Notes: generated from the letters alone by a model not told the origin. A DNA stretch of 64,000 bases from Candidatus Altimarinota bacterium (GCA_023260135.1 JALQWG010000008.1:1-64000), one strand, 5' to 3'; shown: positions 51,633-61,731, numbered from the stretch's first letter. A program made the numbers and translations.

Positions 51633-52070
51633 TTATTTGAGTCAATACTGTGCCTTGTTGATGAGCTTGTTGTTCTGGAATATAAAATTCGCATTAGCAC
51701 CCCTATCGTCACCATAATACATATATGTAGCAAATACCTGTCATCATGCCTCTGTGCGGTTGAAGACGAGTCATGTACCTCAGATGATATCAACTATATC
51801 CTCATAGGACATCCCCACACGTATATCATCATATTCATGGAGTGTAATACGCGTCTCTATCTCCGATGGATTCACTATCCGTGTATAGTCTGTCTCTACA
51901 GACCCATATGGAGTCTCAACACGAGATGGTGACACTGAGCCTGAGGAGAGAGTTGGGAGAGTCACAGAGATATCCTGCCTCCAGGGAGACCAGATATATA
52001 TCCCCTGCATGATGATGATAGTTGAGAGGATGAATACGAGTACGACGATGTAGGTGCGAGTGAACTGCAT
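51633..52070 (-). CDS. BamE/SmpA-like membrane-anchored protein, 145 aa
   Basis: MQFTRTYIVVLVFILSTIII has one N-terminal membrane helix. The C-terminal half reads RVGMSYEDIVDIIGGTGLVF, then ATYMYYGDDRGANANFIFQN and NKLINKAQYGLK, matching the SmpA/OmlA/BamE pattern (GMs-eV-ilG, then strand pairs and ngkL). In Gram-negatives BamE is an outer-membrane lipoprotein of the BAM complex; here there is no lipobox Cys, so it is a membrane-anchored extracytoplasmic domain of unknown role. It ends with two stop codons. It starts 10 nt after the upstream gene. Confidence 0.65.
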
Positions 52071-52079
52071 AGATGTATT

Positions 52080-52703
52080 TTATTGTATTTTTTGAGATAA
52101 CATTTTTGAGAGCTGTTGTGTATACTGCATTATTTTCTCACCAAAAATCTTTTGACTCTGAGTTAACTCACTTCGTACATACCCGATATCTTCTCGTCAG
52201 AGTTCCGTACTGTAGTACCTCGTATTTGCCTGAGCATCCAACTGGCGTATGACGACATATGGAGGCAATCAGATATGATCTCCAGTTATTCATACTATAT
52301 CCTCTGCGAGTGCGATAGCAATGAGGAGTCAGTTCAGCTCTGGATGACCACATCAGGCGTAAGCATCTTTTCTCGCACATGTCTCTGGCGTCAGAACCTC
52401 TCAGTTTCAGACAATACGTATTACCCGTTCATGATAGAATGCACACTGACTGCGTGAGTGAAATCCTCACAGAAAATCAATCAATCATCATATAGTTCCA
52501 CCAGTTATACTCAGGAGATACGGTGATGTCTGCATGCTCGTGAGGATATTGTTCATCGTCACTGGTCAAGATGCTCGGAACCTACTAGTTACACGAGAGA
52601 GTAACATATCCACCTCATCAGGAGAATACATATCCATAATTGGTGTATCACGACCTATATCAGTTACTTCCAGATTTTCTGGGTTTTTTAATTCTGCATT
52701 CAT
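52080..52703 (-). CDS. Hypothetical protein, 207 aa, first gene of operon
   Basis: I do not recognise this protein. It begins MNAELKNPENLEVTDIGRDT and has a central segment ITGGTIGGLIDFLGGFHSRS that is packed with UGA glycines (three in five residues), then CAFYHERVIRIVGNGEVLTP with two of its three Cys residues downstream (ETCARKDAYAGCGHPEL). It ends with a helical, Gln-rich tail. Over 12 UGA codons in 207 is high density. It probably leads an operon of four minus-strand genes. Confidence 0.58.
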
Positions 52704-52768
52704 AGTGTACGATAATTTTATATATAATACACTATATAGATATAATAGTCAATTATTGTATCTGTGGT

Positions 52769-52799
52769 TAGAAAAATCCCTCCGGAGTGGAGGGGTTTT
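52769..52799 (-). terminator. Intrinsic terminator
   Basis: AAAATCCCTCC and GGAGGGGTTTT arms around GGAGT. On the minus strand it follows the 246-aa gene. Confidence 0.75.
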
Positions 52800-52804
52800 G
52801 GATA

Positions 52805-53545
52805 TTATTCTCTTCATCGGGATCACTCTCAATACACAACATTGAGTGTACCTTTTTGAAGTCATAACTTATAACCATGAACATGCGTGACGGCAACTGT
52901 ATCATTACCTTGATCATACATAGTACGAATCAGGTAAGGGCTATGTTTATGACTAAGTGAAAGAATTTTTAGAGACTTTGTATCAACCAGAAACTTATTA
53001 CCACCATAGCCACGGATATCTTCTCATTCAATAGTTGCATGGACAAAAGACCTTCAACCATAATATAAAACATCATGAATAAACTCTGTAATACGCCCTT
53101 CTAAAGACCATTTATCTCCTACTTTTACTTCTGTCACTGAGAATGTATCTGTATCAACGAGGATAGGCCTATGATCTGCACCGTACAGTACCATGATATT
53201 CTTCCCCCCGAGCTCACATAGTCTTCAGACTCAAGCTATAGGTCCATCATGTCACTCTATACTCACAGGCTTATATGTTGCCATATCTACGAGTACATGT
53301 CGACCATCTTCAAGTTCTACAAAAATACATGTACTCTTTCAGACGGATACCTCGCCATCATTGTATCAAAGATGTGTATATCCTTCTCTATGGTTAATGC
53401 ATTTAATCTTACCAAGTCAATCTAAATCATCTCAAACTGATAATCAGAGCACTCAGTTCACCTTCTTATCTACAGATTGTTCATGACCTGTAGCTGTATC
53501 AGGAGGAACACCTTCTGATACAGATTGTTTATTAATATCTCACAT
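52805..53545 (-). CDS. Hypothetical protein, 246 aa
   Basis: I do not recognise this protein. It starts MGDINKQSVSEGVPPDTATG, codon 2 being UGA. Beta-rich repeats GRHVLVDMATYKPVSIEGHD, KNIMVLYGADHRPILVDTDT and FSVTEVKVGDKWSLEGRITE suggest a beta-propeller or WD-like fold fragment with roughly 50-residue spacing of similar strands. No signal or membrane segment. It lies between the operon at 49578-52703 and dnaK, with its own terminator. Confidence 0.58.
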
Positions 53546-53632
53546 AGGCTATAAATTTTTAGAAAAAATTTTTATTATTATAACATATTTATTATGAAAA
53601 GGCAAAAGTTAGTAACTTTTTTAAAACACTGG

Positions 53633-53690
53633 ATTGCTTCGTGCCTCGCAATGACGAGGCAGATTCTTCGTTCCTCAGAATGACAGAAAA
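53633..53690. repeat. GTCATT-family repeats between genes
   Basis: Two direct-oriented units, GGATTGCTTCGTGCCTCGCA and GATTCTTCGTTCCTCAGAAT, each ending in ATGACG or ATGACA. They lie downstream of dnaK (minus strand) and upstream of the 246-aa gene. Confidence 0.7.
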
Positions 53691-53742
53691 AGGAACCTCA
53701 ACTATGAGATTCCTTTCTATGTCTATGCACTTATACTATGTA

Positions 53743-55626
53743 CTAATTTTTCTCCTCTACCTCAGCCTCGACACTTCCATCGTCATTCTTTTTCTCTTCG
53801 GCTGGTTTCTCTGCATCACCTGCGTGAGCATAGATATCCTGTCCGACCTTCATCATCTTATCAGAGAGAGCCTTGGTAGCCTCTTCGATCTCCTCCTTGG
53901 TTGCGTCTGACTTCGCGAGGACATCCTTGAGTGCCTGGAGCTGCTTGCGAGCTTCTTCTCCGTCGGCTTCTTCGTACTTACCCTTGTTGTCATCGAGAGT
54001 CTTCTCTGACTGGTAGACGAGAGAGTCTGCATGGTTGCGAGCTTCGATAGATTCTTTTTTCTTCTTGTCGGCTTCGCGGTTGGCTTCGGCTTCTTTTACG
54101 AGCTTGTCTACTTCTTCGTCTGACATACCAGTACTTCCCTGAACGGTGATCTTCTGTTCCTTGCCTGTTCCCTTGTCCTTGGCTGTCACGTGGAGCACAC
54201 CTGATGCATCGATATCGAGAGTAACCTCGATCTGTGGCACACCACGTGGAGCCGATGCGATACCTGAGAGGACGAATCGACCGAGAGACTTGTTGTCGCT
54301 TGCCATCTCACGCTCACCCTGGAGGATATGTATCTCTACAGAGTCCTGATTGTCAGCAGCTGTCGAGTAGACCTGAGACTTGGACGTCGGGATAGTCGTG
54401 TTACGCTCGATCATGCGAGTCATGACACCACCGAGAGTCTCGATACCGAGAGAGAGTGGAGTCACATCGAGGAGGAGGACATCCTTCACATCTCCCTGGA
54501 TGATACCAGCCTGGATAGCAGCACCGAGAGCGACGGCTTCATCTGGATTGACTGATTCATTTGGCTTCTTACCGAAGAATTGTTCTACCTTCGCCTTGAT
54601 CATCGGAACACGAGTCGAACCACCGACGAGGATTACTTCATGAATCTGTGATGCCTGGAGTCCAGAGTCCTTCATCACCTTGCGGCATGGCTCGAGTGAG
54701 CGCTCGACGAGGTCTGCGATGAGTTCCTCGAACTTGGCACGAGTGATAGTGATATTGAGGTTGGATGGAACTCCGTCATTCATCGCGATGAATGGTTCAT
54801 TGATCTCAGTAGAAGTCGATGATGAGAGTTCAATCTTCGCCTTCTCAGATGCAGAGCGGACACGTTGTACTGCCATAGCATCCTTGCGGAGATCGATACC
54901 AGTTTCTTTTTGAAACTCTGCCATCACGTATTCGAATATGCGCTGGTCGAAGTCGTCACCACCGAGGTGTGTATCACCGTTGGTTGCAAGTACTTCGAAT
55001 GTTCCCTCAGAACCGATCTCGAGAATCGAGATGTCGAATGTTCCTCCACCGAAGTCATATACTGCGATCTTTTGATCTTTTGACTTGTCAGCTCCGTATG
55101 CGAGGGCTGCTGCTGTCGGCTCGTTCACGATACGCTTCACATCGAGTCCTGCGATCTTACCGGCGTTGATAGTTGCCTGACGTTCTGAGTCGTTAAAATA
55201 CGCTGGAACAGTGATAACTGCTTCTGTTACCTTCTGTCCGAGGAACTTTTCTGCATCGTCCTTGAGCTTCTCGAGGACCTTGGCTGAGATCTCCTCTGGA
55301 CGAACTGGAGTTCCGTTCCACTCGATCATCGCACCACCATCTGTTCCCTCAGTGACCTTGAATGGAACATTTTTGATCTCGTCTTGGACCTCTGAGAACT
55401 TGCGTCCGATAAATCTCTTCGCTGAGTAGATAGTGTTCGCAGGATTAGTCACTGCCTGACGGCGTGCTGGCATACCGACGATAGTGTCACCATCCTTCTT
55501 GAGGGCAACGACTGATGGAGTTGTACGACCACCTTCTGAGTTAGGAACGACCTTTGCCTGACCACCTTCCATGAAGGCGACACATGAGTTCGTTGTACCG
55601 AGGTCGATACCGATAATTTTTCACAT
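53743..55626 (-). CDS. dnaK: Chaperone DnaK (Hsp70)
   Basis: 627 aa. The start [20 protein letters not shown] fits the family only when codon 2, UGA, is Gly. ATPase-domain motifs follow: [35 protein letters not shown] and [20 protein letters not shown]. The substrate-binding domain has [20 protein letters not shown] and [20 protein letters not shown], and the C-terminal lid is acidic. It folds and protects proteins with DnaJ and GrpE, which are not in the window. A CIRCE operator and a sigma70 promoter lie upstream, so HrcA-type heat-shock control is likely. Confidence 0.98.
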
Positions 55627-55747
55627 AGATTTTTTTGATAAAAAAATAAAAGACAGATACACAAACAGAAGACACAATGGAAATTATCTTTCCTGGAACA
55701 ATAAAAAGTTCATCTGTGTAACTGTGTGTGTTTGTGTAACTTGGGGG

Positions 55748-55775
55748 ATTATATCATAATCCGAAATCCTGTCAA
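55748..55775 (-). promoter_or_regulatory. dnaK promoter
   Basis: On the minus strand TTGACA (55775-55770), a 16-nt spacer and TATAAT (55753-55748), both perfect consensus. The start is expected near 55741, so the leader is about 115 nt. Confidence 0.7.
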
Positions 55776-55781
55776 AACTTT

Positions 55782-55808
55782 TTAGCACTTTTTGTACTTA
55801 AGTGCTAA
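55782..55808. promoter_or_regulatory. CIRCE operator (HrcA binding site)
   Basis: TTAGCACTT-N9-AAGTGCTAA, a perfect 9-bp inverted repeat with 9-nt spacer. It differs from the classical CIRCE (TTAGCACTC-N9-GAGTGCTAA) only in the last base of each arm. It lies 6 nt upstream of the dnaK -35 box and 22 nt upstream of the -35 box of the divergent gene at 55867, so it could control either or both. Confidence 0.85.
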
Positions 55809-55830
55809 TTATGTTTTTTTACATAAAAAT

Positions 55831-55858
55831 TTGAAAAAGGAAAATGAGTGTATATAAT
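55831..55858 (+). promoter_or_regulatory. Promoter of divergent gene, probably leaderless
   Basis: TTGAAA (55831-55836), a 16-nt spacer and TATAAT (55853-55858). The ATG at 55867 is only 8 nt behind the -10 box, so the mRNA would start at or next to the start codon. Confidence 0.65.
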
Positions 55859-55866
55859 CGATGTGT

Positions 55867-56313
55867 ATGAGTCAATCATTTGCATCTCTACTAGGGTACT
55901 ATCTACCTGCTTGACGTCCTCGGGGACGATGAAATATTCCTTGTGAGAAGTGATGAGAAGTATATCAAATACTTGGAACAGAGTCCAGATGAATCCCCCC
56001 AATAACCTCTTCATGTGATATACAAAAACCGGATTGTTTATCCTTTGTAGATACTACATACAGACATGATGAAGTGCTTATATGAAAACATGATGTGATT
56101 CTGCATTCTGGTAATCGAATATATGGACACATAGAGATAGACAAAATTGGTAATACTAAGTATATAAAGACTGTAACCATGGTGAGATGAGAAGTTGGAA
56201 CCCAGTGAATGATTGATTTCCTGTCTCGGGCTGAAGAGAAATTCTGAATCACCCATGAGTGTAAGAGCTACCAAAAGATTTTAGAATACTTTACCCAAAG
56301 GTTGGGTTTATAA
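55867..56313 (+). CDS. Hypothetical protein, 148 aa, divergent from dnaK
   Basis: I do not recognise this protein. MSQSFASLLGYYLPAGRPRG continues with a Gly/Arg cluster in which UGA codes several Gly, then CDIQKPDCLSFVDTTYRHDE and LHSGNRIYGHIEIDKIGNTK, with a C-x-x-x-x-x-C spacing. An ATG two codons upstream (55861) is ruled out if transcription starts near 55865. It shares the CIRCE-containing gap with dnaK, so heat-shock-linked expression is possible. Confidence 0.6.
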
Positions 56314-56325
56314 TATCTATACACT

Positions 56326-56925
56326 ATGAGCAATACATTTCACAAGCCTCAATACAGAAAACCCCAACTCATAGATAGGCGCATACAAAGAAAAATGGAA
56401 CCAGTATTTGAAGAAAAAATCGAGCCTATTGAGAAAATACACCCAAAAGTAAAAAAGCTCATAGAAAAAGTACTCAAAGAGTCTACTTTATGAGATGACT
56501 TTGTAGGAAGATGTGGGAACCTACTGGAAGAGACCTGGTCTTATGGAGCAGACGTTGGGTCCTCTGAGGAGGATTGTCATCCTATCTTTTCACAATATAC
56601 TCAGAGAAAAGTAGAGGAACTCCTGAGGCATAATCCAGACTTGACCAATACCTACTTCGAAACCCCACAAGATGATATCTTGAGGTTAGAAAATACCCCA
56701 CTACAACCCAAACCAGAACTCACAAAGGAACAGCAATATAGAATAGTTATGCAACTATGGGGACTCCTCTATACACTCTTGCCACCTCCAGAATATATAT
56801 ATGTGCTACGATATGTACAGCAATATTGCAGTAATATACAGAGAGAAATAGAGAGAAATAAACTAAAAGTACAAGTAGCCGTAGGAGTTCCCCTTGAAGG
56901 AAGGGATAATACAGACAATACCTAA
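56326..56925 (+). CDS. Hypothetical protein, 199 aa
   Basis: I do not recognise this protein. MSNTFHKPQYRKPQLIDRRI is basic, then LIEKVLKESTLGDDFVGRCG with UGA for one Gly. A later segment EQQYRIVMQLWGLLYTLLPP has hydrophobic character but is too short to be a clear membrane segment. TATAAT at 56310-56315 is 10 nt before the ATG and overlaps the upstream stop, so a second, leaderless transcript may start here. It is 12 nt from the previous gene. Confidence 0.6.
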
Positions 56926-56936
56926 CGAATAATACA

Positions 56937-57164
56937 ATGCAGAAACCAAAAAACCATAATTATACACCATGAGCATGAAAGATTGATAGAAGTAACTCTC
57001 TATGATCAAGATTTCCTGAACTTAGAAAGCTTCTCGAAAACTGTCTAAAAGAGGATTATCTCGATAGGGCAAGACTACTTCAGCCAAAAGAACCTCGGGT
57101 TCTCATAATACCAGACACGCAGACAACTGCAGCCAGGGTTTGTCGATTACTTCAAAAATACTAA
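56937..57164 (+). CDS. Small hypothetical protein, 75 aa
   Basis: I do not recognise this protein. MQKPKNHNYTPGAGKIDRSN has four UGA glycines in the first 25 residues, then a charged helix (ELRKLLENCLKEDYLDRARL) and IPDTQTTAARVCRLLQKY. Short, basic, without a signal. It sits between two neighbours in the same direction (11 and 12 nt gaps), which supports it being real. Confidence 0.5.
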
Positions 57165-57176
57165 CCAAATAACTCC

Positions 57177-57581
57177 ATGAACCTCACCTCTCTCCTCTCC
57201 ACATCTCCCCAGACCCTGCTCTACTTCTACCCCAAGGATAATACTCCCGGGTGTACTCTCGAGGCACAAGACTTCACACGGTTGGTGCCAGATTTTGCGA
57301 AGCTCGGTATCCAGATAATCGGAGTCAGTAAAGACTCTGAAGCCTCACATGAGAAGTTCTGCAACAAGCATTCTCTCGGTATCACTCTCATCTCTGATGA
57401 ATCAGGTGAACTCCATGAACAGTTCGGAGTTATCGGCGAGAAGAAGAATTATGGTAAGGTCTATGTCGGAGTTATCCGCTCCACTTTTCTCCTCGACCAG
57501 AGTGGAAACATAGTAAAAGAGTGGCGTAATGTAAAAGCCACAGGTCACGCAGAAAAAGTACTCAGAGAACTCACAAAATAA
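57177..57581 (+). CDS. bcp: Peroxiredoxin, Bcp/PrxQ type
   Basis: 134 aa. TLLYFYPKDNTPGCTLEAQD carries the peroxidatic Cys in the TPGCT motif. A second Cys lies five positions later in most PrxQ, but here the next one is FCNKH, about 45 residues on. GIQIIGVSKDSEASHEKFCN, ITLISDESGELHEQFGVIGE and STFLLDQSGNIVKEWRNVKA follow the family pattern. It reduces peroxides with thioredoxin. The start is 12 nt after the preceding ORF, and a terminator follows. Confidence 0.93.
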   Translation: MNLTSLLSTSPQTLLYFYPKDNTPGCTLEAQDFTRLVPDFAKLGIQIIGVSKDSEASHEKFCNKHSLGITLISDESGELHEQFGVIGEKKNYGKVYVGVIRSTFLLDQSGNIVKEWRNVKATGHAEKVLRELTK

Positions 57582-57582
57582 A

Positions 57583-57612
57583 AGAACTCCTCTATTGGAG
57601 TTCTTTTGCTAT
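57583..57612. terminator. Bidirectional terminator
   Basis: AAGAACTCC and GGAGTTCTT arms around TCTATT or a similar loop, with T tract on one side. It separates bcp and the exchanger gene. Confidence 0.8.
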
Positions 57613-58563
57613 GAGATATGCAACATAGAGGATATATATAGTAACCATAATGATACCATCTCGACGCTCGAGACGGTTGCGAGTCCAGACAAATGAGAGG
57701 ATGAGTACCACAACCGACGCCATGAGTGCCATGAGGAGATCGATATACGAACTCGCGAGGAATGGAAGTGGTGCGATGAATGCTGATACACCGAGGATGA
57801 CGAGAATATTCATGATATTGGAACCGACGACATTCCCCACTGCGATATCTGGCTTGCCACGACGAGCAGCGACTATAGATGTCACCATCTCAGGAGCACT
57901 TGTACCGATAGCAACGATAGTGAGACCGATGATACTCTCAGAGAGTCATGCCATCTTGGCAAGGTCAACCGCTCCATCGACGAGGATCTTGCCTCCGACG
58001 AAGAGAACACCAATTCCTCATACTATATAGAGGGCAGCCTTCCATGGAGATTGTACCACCTCGACTTCTTCTGATTCATCAGGGACAAGGTTGTTATGTT
58101 TCAGGGCATAGAGTGTAAAAAGTACAGCGCCCGAAAAGAGAATAATACCATCTATACGACCGATAATATTTTGGTCTGCAGAGTCAAAAAACATATCACT
58201 TGCGAGAAGTGCGAGAAGGAGTGTAACAATTATCGTAACAGGGAGATCGAAAAATCTTGTCGAACGTGAGAGTGCGACTGGTGCTATGACGGCCGTGAGA
58301 CCGAGGATGAGGAATATATTGGCAATATTGGAGCCGAGGACGTTCCCGATAGCGATCTCTGTGCTGCCAGATATAGCAGCGAGGAGTGATACAATCATCT
58401 CAGGCATACTGGTACCGATAGCGACGATAGTGAGACCGATGATAGCCTCTGATACTCACCACTTCTTGGCAACTGAGACTGCCCCATCGACGAGGAGATT
58501 ACCACCGACTGTGAGGAGAGCGAGACCGAGGATGATGGCACCGAGGGAGAGGAGGATGTCCAT
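57592..58563 (-). CDS. Ca2+/Na+ (K+-dependent) exchanger of the CaCA family
   Basis: 323 aa with 10 or so membrane helices. The two alpha-repeats are clear: IIGLTIVAIGTSMPEMIVSL LAAISG and, in the second half, IIGLTIVAIGTSAPEMVTSI VAARRG, each with the GNVxGSN partner (IAIGNVLGSNIANIFLILGL; IAVGNVVGSNIMNILVILGV). The acidic residues of GTSMPE and GTSAPE are the ion ligands. It most resembles YrbG. Glycines before each alpha-repeat (KKWGVSEAIIG; KMAGLSESIIG) are UGA. Starts MDILLSLGAIILGLALLTVG. Confidence 0.95.
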
Positions 58564-58584
58564 GAGAAAAAAATAAGGAAATAA

Positions 58585-59022
58585 TTATAATAGTGCAGAA
58601 TTACGATGCTCCAGTATCTCCTGAAAAAAACACAGATCTTGTATACAGTACTTGGTACACGGAAGTCATGAGAGTTCATCGAAGCTCACCCAACGAGCAC
58701 CAGCTCACTCCATTATCTCTACATCTGCCATATCGAGAGCTTGTATGAGATAAAACACCGAGCGTGTCACGCCTGTTGGGAGAACATATTCTGCGAGTGG
58801 AGAGAGCTCCTTGGGTGATATGCAGATTCAGAGTTCTTCTTCCCATTCACGACTGCAGCACTGACGAGCAGTCTCGACACCTTCCGCAGTTCATCAGAAA
58901 AAAGCATACTTTCCAGGATTGTATTCGGTATTATAGTCTCTGAGATGGAGAAGAATTTTCTTTTTGAATGGATGATAGATAAAACCTCCAGCCCAGAGTG
59001 ATTGTGAATTTTTGAGATTCAT
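58585..59022 (-). CDS. NUDIX hydrolase
   Basis: 145 aa. The Nudix box GGTAEGVETARQCCSREWEE ELGI follows the pattern GX5EX7REUXEEXGU, with two of its Gly codons UGA. The preceding strands (LWAGGFIYHPFKKKILLHLR; EYNPGKYAFF) and the following (LAEYVLPTGVTRSVFYLIQA) complete the fold. It hydrolyses a nucleoside diphosphate derivative; the substrate cannot be told. It lies 22 nt upstream of the exchanger gene in the same direction and is probably cotranscribed with it. Confidence 0.9.
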
Positions 59023-59106
59023 AGGCATGGATTATATAGAAAAACACGAGAAGACAAGAAAAAATCCAATTCTCAAAAACTCACTGGAACAACTGCAAAA
59101 AATCTA

Positions 59107-59120
59107 TATAATCACTCACT
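59107..59120 (+). promoter_or_regulatory. -10 box of uvrB, probably leaderless
   Basis: Perfect TATAAT at 59107-59112, only 8 nt before the ATG at 59121; no good -35 at 16-18 nt and no Shine-Dalgarno. The transcript would begin about 2 nt before the start codon. Confidence 0.55.
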
Positions 59121-61073
59121 ATGTTCAAGCTCAATTCTCCATACAAGCCAACAGGTGATCAACCAGAGGCGATACGCACGCTCGTAGATTCACTGAAAAA
59201 TGGAAACAGATATCAGACTCTCCTGGGTGTGACAGGTTCTGGGAAAACCTTTACCATGGCCAATATAATCTCTGAACTCCAGCGACCCGCACTCATCATG
59301 GCACACAACAAGACGCTTGCCGCACAGCTCGCTCAGGAGTTCAAGGAGTTTTTTCCTGAGAACGCTGTTCACTACTTCGTGAGTTACTATGACTACTACC
59401 AGCCAGAGGCTTTTGTCGTGAAGTCAGGAGCCTATATCGAGAAAGAAGCCACTATCAACGAAGAGATCGACCGACTCCGCCATGCAGCCACTGAGTCACT
59501 CTTGACAAGAAAAGATGTCATCATCATCGCATCTGTATCCTGTATCTATGGTATCGGTGAGGTAGACCAATACGAGGCGCAGTGTCTCAGATTCGAGGTT
59601 GGTCAGGACTACATGATGGAGAATCTCATCCGCGAACTCGTCATGGTACAATTCACTCGATCGACTGCTGACTGGAAGCCTGGTATGTTCCTCGTGAAGG
59701 GTGATATCCTCGAGATATGGCCATCTTCGAGTGAGTCTATCATCCGCCTTGAGTTCTTCGGAGATACACTCGACCGCATCACTCGTATCGAGCATCTCAC
59801 ACATACACTCATCGAGGAGCTGGAGGAGATCACGATATTCCCAGCCAAGCACTTCGTCACTGAAAAAGGAATCATCGAATCTATACTCCCAAAAATCAAA
59901 CACGAGATGGAAGAACAGGTAGCTTTTTTCCAGAGCCAAGGAAAACTCGTCGAAGCTGAGCGCATCAAGATGCGTGTCGAGTACGATATGGAGATGCTCG
60001 CTGAGGTCGGATACGTGAACGGTATCGAGAACTACTCGATGTACCTCGGGAACCGTAATCCTTGAGAACCACCTGCGACACTGATGGAGTTTTTTCCTGA
60101 GGGGTTTCTGACTTTTATCGATGAGTCACATATCACTATCCCACAGGTTGGCGGAATGTATGCAGGAGATAGAGCAAGAAAAGAGAACCTCGTGAACTAT
60201 GGATTCCGCCTGCCATCCGCTATGGAGAATCGTCCACTCAGGTTCGAAGAATTCGAGCAAAAAATCGGGCAAACTGTATTCGTCTCAGCAACTCCGAGTA
60301 AGTACGAAGCCGAACATCAGCGGGTTGTCGCAGAGCAAGTTATCCGTCCGACAGGACTCCTCGACCCTGAGATCGAGATCGAGGATATGGAGTTCATGGT
60401 AGATAGCCTGATGAAGAATATCCAAGCCGTTATACGAAGATGAGAGCGTGCTCTCATCACGACGATTACCAAGAAGTCATCAGAAGACCTCGCGAACTAC
60501 CTTGCAGAGAATGGTATCAAGGTCAGATACTTGCACTCGGAAATAGAAACTATCGAACGACTCGAGATACTCCGTGATTATCGTCTCGGAGAGATAGACG
60601 TGATAGTCTGAGTCAATCTCCTCAGAGAAGGACTCGATCTGCCTGAGACATCGTTCATCGGGATACTCGATGCGGAGAAGATAGGATTCCTCAGATCGAA
60701 GACCTCCCTCCTCCAGATCATCGGTCGTGCTGCCCGCAATGCCAATGGTCGAGTCATCATGTACTCTCATGGCTGCAAGCAGTCTGTAGCTATGGTCGAT
60801 GCTATCGATGAGACCAACCGTCGTCGTGCAGTACAGATTGCCTATAACGAAAAACACGGAATTACACCAACTACTATTATATCGAGTGTGAAGGAGGTAT
60901 CGATTCCGAAGAAGAAAACAGAGATATTCGCAGGGGGTGAGATGACCAAAGAAAAGCTCACAGTCTACATCAAGCGACTGGAACTCGAGATGGATGTGGC
61001 TGCTGCCAACCTCGACTTCGAACGTGCTGCGGAGATACGAGATGAGTTACTCAGTGTGAGGAAGAAAAAATAA
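59121..61073 (+). CDS. uvrB: Excinuclease ABC subunit B
   Basis: 650 aa, typical UvrB. It is the damage-verifying helicase-like subunit of nucleotide excision repair. Motifs: Walker [21 protein letters not shown] (residues 33-52), the beta-hairpin region [60 protein letters not shown], and motifs V and VI ([40 protein letters not shown]). The C-terminal UVR motif is [23 protein letters not shown] glycines: NPGEPPA at 60063, RRGERAL at 60441, VGVNLL at 60609. Mfd is in the same window, UvrA and UvrC are not. Confidence 0.97.
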
Positions 61074-61100
61074 AACCGCCAAGGCGGTTTTATTTTTTCC
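61071..61100. terminator. Bidirectional terminator
   Basis: AAAACCGCC and GGCGGTTTT arms with A and T tracts. It ends uvrB; the stop of tag (61090-61092) lies inside. Confidence 0.85.
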
Positions 61101-61731
61101 GAAAACAGGTATCTATATGATCGTCAACCATCCCGACTGCCTGCATGAACGCATAGATAATAGTCGAACCCACGAACGACATACCTCGTTTTTTGAGGTC
61201 TTTTGAGATTGTCTGTGATATATCGTCCTCTGTCGGGAAGTCAGTGATAGTGAGTCCGTGGTTGATCGTCTGGTTCCTCCCCTTGTAGGGGAGGTTAGGT
61301 GGGGTATTATCGAGGTACCCCCTCTGGCTCCCCCTATAAGGGGGAGAATTTTCCCACTCATTACTCCAAAAATACGCATCCAAACTCCCGAATTCCCTTT
61401 TTAGTTCAAGTACCACGAGAGCATTCTTGCGTACAGAGTATACCTTCAGCCTATTGCGCACCACGCCCGCATCGAGGAGGATATTTTCGAGTTCTGCATC
61501 CGTCATTCTCGCTATCTTTTCTATATCCCAATTATGGAAGAGTCGACGATAGTTTTCTCGTTTTCTCAAAACCGTAATCCACGAGAGTCATGCTTGAGCT
61601 CACTCAAGGGTCAGGAATTCAAAGAGAACTCTATCATCATGCACAGGAACTCCCCACTCGTGGTCATGATAGTCGATATAGAGTTGGTCCGTGGTGCCAC
61701 ACCAAGGACAGCGAATGAGGTTTTGTTGCAT
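61090..61731 (-). CDS. tag: DNA-3-methyladenine glycosylase I
   Basis: 213 aa against about 190 in most Tag proteins. It excises 3-methyladenine from DNA. LIRCPWCGTTDQLYIDYHDH EWGVPVHDDRVLFEFLTLEG is the conserved N-terminus with catalytic Glu region; AGLSWITVLRKRENYRRLFH, NRLKVYSVRKNALVVLELKR and KDLKKRGMSFVGSTIIYAFM are further hallmarks; the C-terminal DDHIDTC gives the last zinc ligand. The two Gly in LEGAQAG are UGA. Between FGSLDAYFWS and TITDFPTEDDISQTISKDLK lies an extra segment (residues about 125-153: WENSPPYRGSQRGYLDNTPP NLPYKGRN), coded by a palindromic repeat (61275-61358). Other Tag proteins have only about 10 residues here. Confidence 0.93.
61275..61358. repeat. Palindromic CTCCCC repeat in frame inside tag
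   Basis: TTCCTCCCCTTGTAGGGGAG (61275 on) and TACCCCCTCTGGCTCCCCCT, then ATAAGGGGGAGAATT, form nested hairpins with CTCCCC/GGGGAG and CTCCCCCT/AGGGGGAG arms. Coding on the minus strand stays open. Confidence 0.8.

Noticed and set aside
61275-61358. Intron or intein in tag
   Set aside because: Too short, and no splice or intein motifs; a palindromic repeat in frame explains it better.
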